From Methylocella tundrae (GTDB taxonomy: Bacteria > Pseudomonadota > Alphaproteobacteria > Rhizobiales > Beijerinckiaceae), in contig NZ_CABFMQ020000088.1 of assembly GCF_901905185.1 (NCBI RefSeq), forward strand, positions 1-49,324: 49,324 nucleotides of DNA. The letters are read 5' to 3'. The translations under genes and the position numbers were made by a program. The notes below the pieces were generated by a model. It was given only the letters and a program-made list of their open reading frames with translations, was not told the DNA's origin and ran no database searches. Shown in pieces: positions 7,058-14,929 of this stretch (positions are counted from its first letter, which is position 1; each line of letters begins with the position of its first letter).

Positions 7058-9841
7058 TCAGAACTGATAGCGCAATCCGGCGACCAGGGCATAGCCGCTG
7101 ATGGAGTCGCCAAAACGGTAATCGCCGCGCAAAAAGCCAAGAACTCCCGTCTTCAACACCTGCGCGGAGACGCCGACGCCGACCTGCCCAAAGGTCCCTA
7201 TGCGGGTGACGCTCAGCGGCACCGAGGCTCCCTGCGTCACGAACGTCGTATGCGTGTCGCCGGCGAATTCGCGCCAGACGCTGCCCGTCACGAAAGGCTG
7301 CAGCGCCAGTTGGAGAGCATCGGAGATATAAGTCGTGCCCACGCGAACGCCAGCGCGCCCAAGGTCGCTGAGGAAGGGATTGAAATTAAGATAGGCCGAT
7401 GACATTCCGCTCGAATCGAGCCCGACCCGCAGGCTATCGAGATGCAGATCCGAATACATGAATGCGACCGACGGCTCGACGAACCATGAGGAGGGCAGAT
7501 CAAACCGATAGCCAGCCGAGGCGTTGACGGCGAGCGCCGTCCCCGCGAGATTGGATCCAGTCAGAAACGCCCCCGGATTATAGAGATTCATTTCATAGAA
7601 ATCCTCGCGGACCTGAAAGTCGGCGAAGAAGTTATGACCCGTCACCGCGCCATAGATGCCGATGAACGGCACCTGCACCTGGCTCGAGATGTTGGTCGTC
7701 ACTAGATCATTGGTGCGAAGATTGACTTGACCGGCGGTGACGCCGAGATGGGTGTTCCAGCCCGATCCTTCGACATTTGCGACGCCGAGATCGACCCCGG
7801 TCTGGAAGCCGTTGAAGTTCGCGCGAACCTTCGCGGGCGCCGACGCGGTTCCTGTCGGATTTTGCGCCGAGGTCAGCGAACTCACATCGTTCTGTCCGTC
7901 GGCGACGCGGATCCAGGGACCGCCGTTCCACTGGTTTCTGCTGGGGTCTGGCGGCTCTGAGATGAAGGCGCTGGCGTTCTGGAAAAATCCGGTGTTGAGC
8001 GCGCTGACGACCGCGTTGATGCCGGTCGGCGTCGCCGAGGCGACGCTCGTATTGACCGTCGAAATCAGATTGTACGTTCCGCCGGCCTGCTGCAGGCCGT
8101 AATTGATGATCCCCGGGTTGTTGCCGACGGAGACGGAGGTTCCCGGCGCGACAGTCGTCGCGGCGATGACCGGTATAGGCGTGCGGATGAGTCCCGAACC
8201 GCCGACTGCGTTGATGAAAAGCGATGTCGAGCCGCTGAGATTGGTCACTTTCAGGAGGTCGGCGCGCTGTGTCGCGGCTGTCGAAGTCGGATTGACGTCG
8301 ATGGCGAATCGGCCGCCCTGTCCATTGTAGGTCGTCGCGGCGAATGTGTCGGTCGTCGAACCGTTGACGAGGCTCAGCGTGCCCGCGTTGTTGAATGTTC
8401 CTATGGCTCCGGCGAGCGGCCCTGTGACGTTAAAGACGCCGGTATTGTTGACGAGCGGCGTCGTCAAGGAGCCCTGCGCGTTGAAGAGGCCGGCGTTGAC
8501 GAGGGCGGCTGTCGCCGTCAAAACGCCCGCCGTGTTCACCACGCCGCCGGCATTGTTGCTGAAGTTCGCGGAGTTCCAGGTTCCGCTGTTGATGATGGAG
8601 CCTGTGTTGGATAGGAGATCGCCGGTCCAGACGCCGCTATTGACGATGGCGCCCGTCGCGAAATTGTTGACATCGGCATTATAGGCCGCGGCGTTGATGA
8701 CGACGCCGGAATTGTCCAGGGCGTCGGTGATGGCGCCGAAGTTGGTGATGACGCCGGTCGTGTTGTTGGTGATGCCCGCGACGGTGATTGCGCCTCCGGC
8801 GGCGACATCGAGCACGCCCGAGTTTGTGATCGTGCTCAGATTGTCGATTGAGCCGCCAGGACCAATGATCAAGGTCGCGCCGGCGTTGATCGTTGTCGTT
8901 CCCGTATAGGTGTTGACGCCGGTGAAGGTCGCGGAGCCGCCGGCGCCGCTGTTGGCGATGATGAGATTACCTGGCGTTCCTGGCGCGGCGTCCGAAAAAA
9001 CGCCGGTGAAGGTGGAAACGTTGCCGGCCTCGTCAATTGTGTTGGTGGCGGAATTGTTGAGCGTGAAGTTCTGGGCGTAGATCCCGTTGATCTGATCCAT
9101 CCGCAGCGTGCCGCCCTGAAATACGGGAGAAACGGTGGCGCCAAGGGCGCTGGCGAGGAAAAACGGCTGTGTGGTATTGATCGTGCTGCCGCCGGGGTTG
9201 ATCGAATTGATCGTGACATCGTCGAATACAATGAAGTTCGCCGTGCCCCCGAAGGTGACCGATTCCGCGATTCCAGAAAAGCCGACGCCGATTGGCGTCC
9301 AATTTGAATAGCTTTCACTGAAATTCGGATTGCTGCCGTTGGTCGGCAAAGTGAGCGTCGCGAGTTCCGTGCCCGTGCCGTTGAGGCCGGACCAGACGGT
9401 GATCGATCCCGTGAAGAAAGGCGCGGCGTATGCGAAGGAAAATCCCTTTGTAAATCCGTTCGCCACATTCATCACCGGCGCGGGGCCGGACAAAAATCCC
9501 ATAACCGTCGGAGAAGTAGGCTCGTTCGCGACGTTGTTGAAGGTCCCATTGGGGGCGAAACCCGCGAGAGCGCCGACCCAGGCGACGCCATAATTCTTGG
9601 CCGGTCCGCCTTGCGATCCGAGACTGCCGGAGCCGCCGTTATAATAGGCGTTGACGAGTTCCCCGTCCTTGAGGCCCTCGAATGTCATGGTCTGGGCTTT
9701 GGCGCCGCTCGCTAAGCCGATCGCCGGGCCCCCGGCGATCAAGCCTATGCGCATGACCATCGCGATGCGCCGCCGTCCCCCACCCGCTGTGGCTGGCCGC
9801 GGCTCGATAGCCGCGTTGCGGCGGAAAAGTAAATCGCGCAT
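7058..9841 (-). CDS. Autotransporter (type V secretion) with PEP-CTERM-like N-terminal domain
   Basis: A 927-residue surface protein. After a long basic leader (alternative starts at 9760 or 9754) and a signal-like segment ending ASGAKAQ (about residue 50), residues 50-218 (TMTFEGLKDGELVNAYYNGG to FDDVTINS) resemble the exported domain of many PEP-CTERM-type proteins. Next comes an autotransporter-associated repeat (NTYTGTTTINAGATLIIGPG, about 310-330) and a long Asn/Gly/Ser/Thr-rich passenger with recurring NxGxx(N/T) units. The last ~280 residues form the outer-membrane beta-barrel and end in the beta-signal GLRYQF with C-terminal Phe. No catalytic motif is visible, so adhesion or surface display is more likely than enzyme activity. 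Convergent with rarA. Confidence 0.85.
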   Translation of the reverse strand: MRDLLFRRNAAIEPRPATAGGGRRRIAMVMRIGLIAGGPAIGLASGAKAQTMTFEGLKDGELVNAYYNGGSGSLGSQGGPAKNYGVAWVGALAGFAPNGTFNNVANEPTSPTVMGFLSGPAPVMNVANGFTKGFSFAYAAPFFTGSITVWSGLNGTGTELATLTLPTNGSNPNFSESYSNWTPIGVGFSGIAESVTFGGTANFIVFDDVTINSINPGGSTINTTQPFFLASALGATVSPVFQGGTLRMDQINGIYAQNFTLNNSATNTIDEAGNVSTFTGVFSDAAPGTPGNLIIANSGAGGSATFTGVNTYTGTTTINAGATLIIGPGGSIDNLSTITNSGVLDVAAGGAITVAGITNNTTGVITNFGAITDALDNSGVVINAAAYNADVNNFATGAIVNSGVWTGDLLSNTGSIINSGTWNSANFSNNAGGVVNTAGVLTATAALVNAGLFNAQGSLTTPLVNNTGVFNVTGPLAGAIGTFNNAGTLSLVNGSTTDTFAATTYNGQGGRFAIDVNPTSTAATQRADLLKVTNLSGSTSLFINAVGGSGLIRTPIPVIAATTVAPGTSVSVGNNPGIINYGLQQAGGTYNLISTVNTSVASATPTGINAVVSALNTGFFQNASAFISEPPDPSRNQWNGGPWIRVADGQNDVSSLTSAQNPTGTASAPAKVRANFNGFQTGVDLGVANVEGSGWNTHLGVTAGQVNLRTNDLVTTNISSQVQVPFIGIYGAVTGHNFFADFQVREDFYEMNLYNPGAFLTGSNLAGTALAVNASAGYRFDLPSSWFVEPSVAFMYSDLHLDSLRVGLDSSGMSSAYLNFNPFLSDLGRAGVRVGTTYISDALQLALQPFVTGSVWREFAGDTHTTFVTQGASVPLSVTRIGTFGQVGVGVSAQVLKTGVLGFLRGDYRFGDSISGYALVAGLRYQF

Positions 9842-10098
9842 GGACTTGGCCCCAAATCCCTCAACACATGATAGTTACCTCACAGGTTGAATTGCGCGCA
9901 ATCAGCAACAAATCGCCCGCGTCGTGGGAAAATATCACACGCCAGTTGAAACCAGTGCAGCGCATGACGCATCGGGCTTTAATTGCAATGCGCTAGCCGC
10001 AGTTCACGCCCTCACTTGTTCATCTGCGCCATTGCGGCCAAGTTTAGTTAAAGCGCGCAATTTTGAAACATGTTGCGCTACAGCCACAGAATCGGCCT
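9842..10098. other. Intergenic region upstream of the autotransporter
   Basis: No gene is visible. The base composition is AT-richer than the flanks, as expected for a promoter zone serving the autotransporter on the minus strand, but I could not fix a promoter with confidence. Confidence 0.3.
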
Positions 10099-11730
10099 CT
10101 ATTGGGCCGGGCTCTGCCGGGCGAGCGGCGCGTTGACCTCAAGCGGCCGGGTCTTCGCTGAATAATGCGATGCGTTGCTTTTTCCCGAGCATGCGTCCCG
10201 CGCAAACATGATGAGGTGATGGGCGACGAGGCCGACGCTCAAAACGGGCTCGATCTGTCCGCGCATCAGCCGGCGCAGCATGAAAGACCAGAACGCCCGC
10301 CGGTAGCTTCCGCGAACGCCGACTTTCCAGGAGAGCTTCGCCAAAATGACGAAAGCCATGCGAATGTTGCGCGGCGACAGGCGCTGGCGGCTCTTGGGAC
10401 GTTTCAGCCGGTTAGGCCGCGTTGCGCGCATCTGATATTCATAGCGGGCGAAAAGAGCTTTGGGATCGTAGGCCTTCTCCATACAGCGGCGCCACATCGC
10501 GAGCACGTCGTCATAGGGCAGTTTGAATTCGACGTTCGATTCGAGCTCCGCGTCGTTTTCGCGAAGGCGCCCCTCGCTCCGCAGGCGGTCCCACAAGGGC
10601 GTGCGGGGCAGGGCTTGCAGCAGATTGATCGTCGCGAGCGGAATATGTGACTGCGCGAGGAAATCGACGATCCGTTCGCCCGTATCCGGCGTATCCGTGT
10701 CGAGCCCTAAAATGATGCCGGTCACCACCTCCATTCCATGATCATTGATCGCGCGCACCGAATCGAGGATCGGCGCCGCGACATTGTGCGATTTCTGGAT
10801 AGCTTTCAAAGCCGCGGGTTCTGGCGTCTCGATGCCGCAGAAAATCGTGTCGAACGCCGCCTCGCGCATCAGCCTCAGGATCTCCGGCGAGCGCGCGATA
10901 TTGAGCGTCGCCTCGCAGGCGAAGCTGACCGCATAGCCGTTGCGCTTTTGCCATTCGACAAGGTGAGGCAGCAGATCCTGCAGCGCGCGCCGGTTGCCGA
11001 CGAGATTGTCGTCGACGAAATAGATCGAGCCGTTAACGCCGCAAGCGAGCAGCTTGTCGAGTTCGCCGACAACCTGCGCCGGGGTCTTGAGCCGCGGCAC
11101 GCGCCCGTAAAGGCCGGGAATGTCGCAAAACTCGCAGGTGTAGGGGCAGCCGCTCGAAAACTGGATGCTGCCGAGGAAATAGCGGTCTATTTTGGCGAGT
11201 TCATAGGCGGGGGCCGGAAACGCGGCGAGCGGGAGGCGCTCTTTTGTCGTCAGGACGATCTGTTTCGGCGGCCGCGCTACGTCGCGCGACAGAATGGCGA
11301 TCAGCGCGCCGGTCGCATCGCCCAATTCGCCCACATGAAGATAATCGAATCGCGGATATTCTTCGGGGCACGCGGAAACCGAGGGGCCGCCGAGAGCGAC
11401 GGGCCTGCCGAGAGCATGGGCCCTCGCCCTTATATCCTCCATCTGGCGGCGCTGAATGTGCATGCCGCTGACAAAAACGGCGTCGGCCCAGGCAAAATCG
11501 TGAGCGCTCGCCGAGTCCATATTTTCGTCGATGAAGCGCACGTCCCAATGTTTGGGCAAAACCGCCGCGATGAGCAGAAGCCCCTGCGGCGGCATGAAGG
11601 CCCTGACGCCGGGGGTCAGCGGATAGGCGTATTCAAAGGTGCCGAATGACGGGACGTAGCGGGGAAAAACGCAGAGAATGCGGCGCTTTGGCCCACTTTC
11701 GACGGAAGACAAGATTGCGCTCTCTGTCAA
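10099..11730 (-). CDS. hpnP: B12-binding radical SAM protein, hopanoid C-2 methylase (HpnP-like)
   Basis: About 543 residues. The N-terminal B12-binding domain (KRRILCVFPRYVPSFGTFEY, FMPPQGLLLIAAVLP, FVSGMHIQRRQ, ALGGPSVSACPEEYP) is followed by a radical SAM core with the cluster motif CPYTCEFC (Cys195, Cys199, Cys202), then a DUF4070-type C-terminus with VGLVAHHLIMFARDA. The sequence closely follows Rhodopseudomonas HpnP as I remember it; that enzyme adds the C-2 methyl group of 2-methylhopanoids in the membrane. I chose the TTG at 11730, with GAGAGG about 10 bases upstream; the frame is open to a second TTG at 11754. No other hopanoid genes are near, which is also common for hpnP. Confidence 0.82.
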   Translation of the reverse strand: MTESAILSSVESGPKRRILCVFPRYVPSFGTFEYAYPLTPGVRAFMPPQGLLLIAAVLPKHWDVRFIDENMDSASAHDFAWADAVFVSGMHIQRRQMEDIRARAHALGRPVALGGPSVSACPEEYPRFDYLHVGELGDATGALIAILSRDVARPPKQIVLTTKERLPLAAFPAPAYELAKIDRYFLGSIQFSSGCPYTCEFCDIPGLYGRVPRLKTPAQVVGELDKLLACGVNGSIYFVDDNLVGNRRALQDLLPHLVEWQKRNGYAVSFACEATLNIARSPEILRLMREAAFDTIFCGIETPEPAALKAIQKSHNVAAPILDSVRAINDHGMEVVTGIILGLDTDTPDTGERIVDFLAQSHIPLATINLLQALPRTPLWDRLRSEGRLRENDAELESNVEFKLPYDDVLAMWRRCMEKAYDPKALFARYEYQMRATRPNRLKRPKSRQRLSPRNIRMAFVILAKLSWKVGVRGSYRRAFWSFMLRRLMRGQIEPVLSVGLVAHHLIMFARDACSGKSNASHYSAKTRPLEVNAPLARQSPAQ

Positions 11731-12251
11731 AGTGGATCGACCTCTCGCTTTCAATCGCCGATGGCTGATTCATTCCTGGAACAAGTTGGTCAGGACAAGC
11801 GGGCAAAGATAAGGACGCCGGACGATGTCCCCGCAAAACAGATCCGGGACGGCGAACGCCGATGGGCCTGTTCAAGTTTCCGGCCGCGCGGATCGCAATT
11901 CATCACTCAATCCTTGCAGCCGGCCAAAACACCCTCAGGAGCTTCAGCCTGGGCCCGCCCCGCCTCGATCCCCAGGCGGCGGGCTCCAAGCGGCGGGCTC
12001 CAAGCGCGGCTCCAATACCCATTCGGACGAAGCCTATCGCCTTCCAAAGGGAAGTAAAGCAGGCGCGAGGCGGAGCGCGTCGCAACAAGCGCGCGCTTCG
12101 CCGCGCATCGGAGCGCGGGAGACGGCGCCGAGCATAGACTTTCCGGCGGCGCGTGCTAGCCTCGCATCGAGGACGCCTGGGCGCCCCAAATCGCTCATGC
12201 GTCTCCCGCGTTCCGGCGCGGAGAATGTACTGCCACGCCCCCGCGGGTTTC
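11731..12251. other. Divergent intergenic region (hpnP / pseudo-caspase)
   Basis: About 520 bases between two divergent genes. Open frames here have unbiased, Arg/Ser-rich translations and look spurious. It must contain promoters for both directions; I saw no clean sigma-70 box and no exact GGAAC-N17-CGTT (EcfG-type) match upstream of hpnP. A small tandem repeat lies at 11977-12004. Confidence 0.4.
11977..12004 (+). repeat. 14-bp tandem repeat, two copies
   Basis: GGCGGGCTCCAAGC occurs twice head to tail (11977-11990, 11991-12004), followed by a degenerate third unit GCGGCTCCAA. It is non-coding and has no visible function. Confidence 0.7.
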
Positions 12252-13817
12252 ATGCGCGCCTGTCTCATGGTCCTCCTCAGCCTCGTCATCAGTCTCGCGC
12301 TCGAGGCGCAGCCCGGATTGGCTCAGGCAACGGACGAAATGACCGACGCGCCGCCGCCGCCCGGATCGGCGCTTGTCATCGACAACGCCGCCTACGCGTC
12401 CGGCGGCCTGCCCTCCGCCCCCGCTCTCAGCTCCGCGCAGAGTCTCGCGCGTGAACTGACGCGCATCGGATTTAACGTCGGCATCGCCGCAAACCTGCGC
12501 CAGAACGCCATGCGCGGCGCAATCAACGCCTTCACGGGAGCGATCAAGCCCGGCTCAGCGGCGCTTTTCTTCTTTTCCGGCTACGGCGTCGAGGCGAAAG
12601 GGGCGACCTATCTCATCCCCATCGACGCCAACATCTGGACGGAGGCCGACGTTCGCGATCAGGGGATCAGCGTCGATGCGATTTTAGCCGCGATGGATAA
12701 GGCCGGCGCCAAGGTCAAGATCATGATTCTCGACGCCTCCCGGCGAAATCCCTTCGAACGCCGTTTCCGCAGTCTGTCGGGAGGCCTTGGCGCGATCGAT
12801 CCGCCGCCGCAGACCCTGCTTCTGTCATCCGCCGAGCCGGGCAAGGTCGTCGACGGCGACGGCAATATATTCATCGGCGAGCTTTTGAAGGAGCTGCGCT
12901 CGCCCGACGCCCGCGCCGACGATGTCTTCAACCACACCCGGCTCGGCGTTGCGCGCGCAACCAGCAACCAGCAGACGCCTGTTGTGAAGTCGACGCTGAC
13001 GGAACCGTTTTTCCTGAAATCCGGATCCGGGACGCCGGATTTGCCGGCCGACGCGAAGGCCGACGCCGGCGCGGTCCAACTCGGGCCGCCGCAAGACGCA
13101 AAGCCTGGAGCGGTCTTTCGCGATTGCGCCGCCTGTCCCGAACTCGTTATCGTTCCGGCCGGGGACTTCGCCATGGGATCGCAGGATTTTGCGGCCGAAC
13201 AGCCGGTGCATTCGGTCACGATCGGCCAGCCTTTTGCGATAGGCCGCGGCGAAGTAACTTTCGCGCAGTGGGACGCCTGCGTCGCCGATGGCGGCTGCGC
13301 CGGCTGGCGCCCCGATGATCGCGGCCGGGACCATAATGACGGCCCGGTCGGCGAGGTCAGCTGGAGCGATGCGCATCGCTTTCTCGACTGGCTGTCCCGC
13401 AAGAGCGGTCATCCCTATCGGCTGCCAAGCGAGGCGGAATGGGAATATGCCGCCCGCGCGGGCGCCCCGACGCGGTTCTGGTGGGGAGACGAAGCCGGAA
13501 GCGGCCATGCCAATTGCCGTGGCTGCGGCGGCGGCGGCCAGCCGTCGCCGGCGGGCTCCTATCCCGCGAACGCCTTTGGCCTCTTCGACACCGCCGGCAA
13601 TATCGCCGAATGGGTCGAAGATTGCTGGAGCGAGAACTACGAGGGCGCGCCGCACGATGGAGGCGTCGCGCATGACGGCCCGTGCAAGCAGCGCGTCGTG
13701 CGCGGGGGGTCATTCGACGCGGGGCCGCGCTATGTCCGCTCCGCCTCGCGCTTTCTCTACGACGCCGAGCTGCGCTATTACACAAACGGCTTTCGGATTG
13801 TGCGCGATCTCCCTTGA
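12252..13817 (+). CDS. Secreted caspase-fold (C14-like) pseudo-enzyme fused to SUMF1/FGE-type domain
   Basis: 521 residues with signal peptide (1-26, cleaved after GLAQA). Residues 38-255 have the bacterial caspase-homologue layout: ALVIDNAAY, a helix-rich middle, LFFFSGYGVEAKG with YLIPIDA, and MILDASRRNPF. In active members the second and third motifs read SGHG and LDAC; here His is Tyr111 and Cys is Ser163, so peptidase activity is unlikely. Residues 296-521 are a formylglycine-generating-enzyme-like fold (VPAGDFAMGS, YRLPSEAEWEYAARAG, GNIAEWVEDCW, VVRGGSF, GFRIVRD). The paired Cys that FGE uses after GGS are also absent. A scaffold or sensing role in the periplasm is plausible. Start could also be 12225. 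An RND operon follows 101 bases downstream. Confidence 0.85.
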   Translation: MRACLMVLLSLVISLALEAQPGLAQATDEMTDAPPPPGSALVIDNAAYASGGLPSAPALSSAQSLARELTRIGFNVGIAANLRQNAMRGAINAFTGAIKPGSAALFFFSGYGVEAKGATYLIPIDANIWTEADVRDQGISVDAILAAMDKAGAKVKIMILDASRRNPFERRFRSLSGGLGAIDPPPQTLLLSSAEPGKVVDGDGNIFIGELLKELRSPDARADDVFNHTRLGVARATSNQQTPVVKSTLTEPFFLKSGSGTPDLPADAKADAGAVQLGPPQDAKPGAVFRDCAACPELVIVPAGDFAMGSQDFAAEQPVHSVTIGQPFAIGRGEVTFAQWDACVADGGCAGWRPDDRGRDHNDGPVGEVSWSDAHRFLDWLSRKSGHPYRLPSEAEWEYAARAGAPTRFWWGDEAGSGHANCRGCGGGGQPSPAGSYPANAFGLFDTAGNIAEWVEDCWSENYEGAPHDGGVAHDGPCKQRVVRGGSFDAGPRYVRSASRFLYDAELRYYTNGFRIVRDLP

Positions 13818-13918
13818 TCGCCGATCCGGCTTCTTCGATTCTGATTTAACCGGTTCGCCTCAACTTTTCCTTGCTTCGACCGCCCGCCCTGCATCCGCAG
13901 ACTTAGGAAAAGCCCGTC

Positions 13919-14929
13919 ATGACCTTTTTGCGCGCTTTGCCTTTCAGATCGTCTTTCGCAACCGCGCTCGCCCTGGCGTTTCCCCTTGCGCTCGGCCTCG
14001 TCCGGCTGGATCCCGCCGCGGCGCAGCAGGATTTGAGGCGGCAGGCGGGCGAGGCAGGCAGTGAACCGGCGGGGATTCGCGTTAGCGTGGCGCAGGCTGC
14101 TTCCGCCTGCTTCTCGGAGGCGATCCACGCGACGGGTTTTTTGGCGCCGCGCTCCGATGCGGTCGTCGTGCTGACGCAGGAAGGCTACGCCGTCGCCGAA
14201 ATCCTCGCCAGCGAGGGCGATGTCGTCGCCGAGGGGCAGCCTCTCGTCCGCCTTGCCCGCGTCGAGAGCCCAAGCCCCTATGCGCAAGCCGCGGCGCAGC
14301 AGGCCGCCGCGCAAGCGCAAGCCGCCCCGCCCGCGTCGATCGTGCTGCGCGCGCCGGCCCCCGGCTCGATCGTCGCATCAAGCGCGCGCATCGGAGCGAT
14401 CGCTTCGCCGCGCGCCGAACCGCTGTTTCACCTCGCGGTCGATGGATTGATCGAGGCGGTGGCGCAAGTCTCGAGCGTCTATCTTGCCGAGATCAAGGAA
14501 GACCAGAGCGCGCGGGTGCAGACCGATGACGGCCGCGACATGACCGGCCGCGTTCGCAGGATCGCATCCGAGATTGATCCTGCGACGCAAATGGGTCAGG
14601 TCCGGCTCGCCCTCGAACGCGACCCCGCGCTGCGCGCCGGGCGCCTGATCCGCGCGACGATCGATGCGCGCCACAGCTGCGGCGTCTCGATCCCGCGTTC
14701 CGCGCTGTCCTACACCAGCGAGGGCGCGAGCGTGCAGGTTGTGCGCGGGCGCGCCATCGAGACCGTGCGCGTGAAGGTCGGCCTCATCGCCGGCGGCGAC
14801 GCCGAAATCGAAGCCGGGCTGCACAGCGGCGATCTCGTCGTCGCCAACGCCGGCGCCTCTCTTCGCGACGGCGACATCGTCTCTCCGGTCCTTCGCGAGG
14901 ACGCCGGGAAAGCGACGGAGACCCCCTGA
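13919..14929 (+). CDS. RND efflux periplasmic adaptor (membrane fusion protein), short type
   Basis: 336 residues; signal segment 1-35 (ending LDPAAA). The protein carries the two half-lipoyl stretches of HlyD-type adaptors (VVVLTQEGYAVAEILASEGDVVAEGQPLVRL and VLRAPAPGSIVASSARIGAI), the beta-barrel domain and a membrane-proximal domain. Instead of the long alpha-helical hairpin that normally reaches toward a TolC-like channel, the halves are joined by about 25 residues rich in Ala and Gln (115-139). It couples the inner-membrane pump to the envelope. Its stop overlaps the ATG of the pump gene by one base (TGATG), so the two are translationally coupled. No outer-membrane channel gene is nearby. 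Confidence 0.87.
   Translation: MTFLRALPFRSSFATALALAFPLALGLVRLDPAAAQQDLRRQAGEAGSEPAGIRVSVAQAASACFSEAIHATGFLAPRSDAVVVLTQEGYAVAEILASEGDVVAEGQPLVRLARVESPSPYAQAAAQQAAAQAQAAPPASIVLRAPAPGSIVASSARIGAIASPRAEPLFHLAVDGLIEAVAQVSSVYLAEIKEDQSARVQTDDGRDMTGRVRRIASEIDPATQMGQVRLALERDPALRAGRLIRATIDARHSCGVSIPRSALSYTSEGASVQVVRGRAIETVRVKVGLIAGGDAEIEAGLHSGDLVVANAGASLRDGDIVSPVLREDAGKATETP

Noticed and set aside
11731..11900. EcfG (general stress) promoter for hpnP
   Set aside because: GGAAC- and CGTT-like bits occur, but not at the required spacing or strand.
11825..12454. Plus-strand open frame of 209 codons before the pseudo-caspase
   Set aside because: Arg/Ser-rich, no motif, and it overlaps the signal peptide and caspase coding region in another frame.
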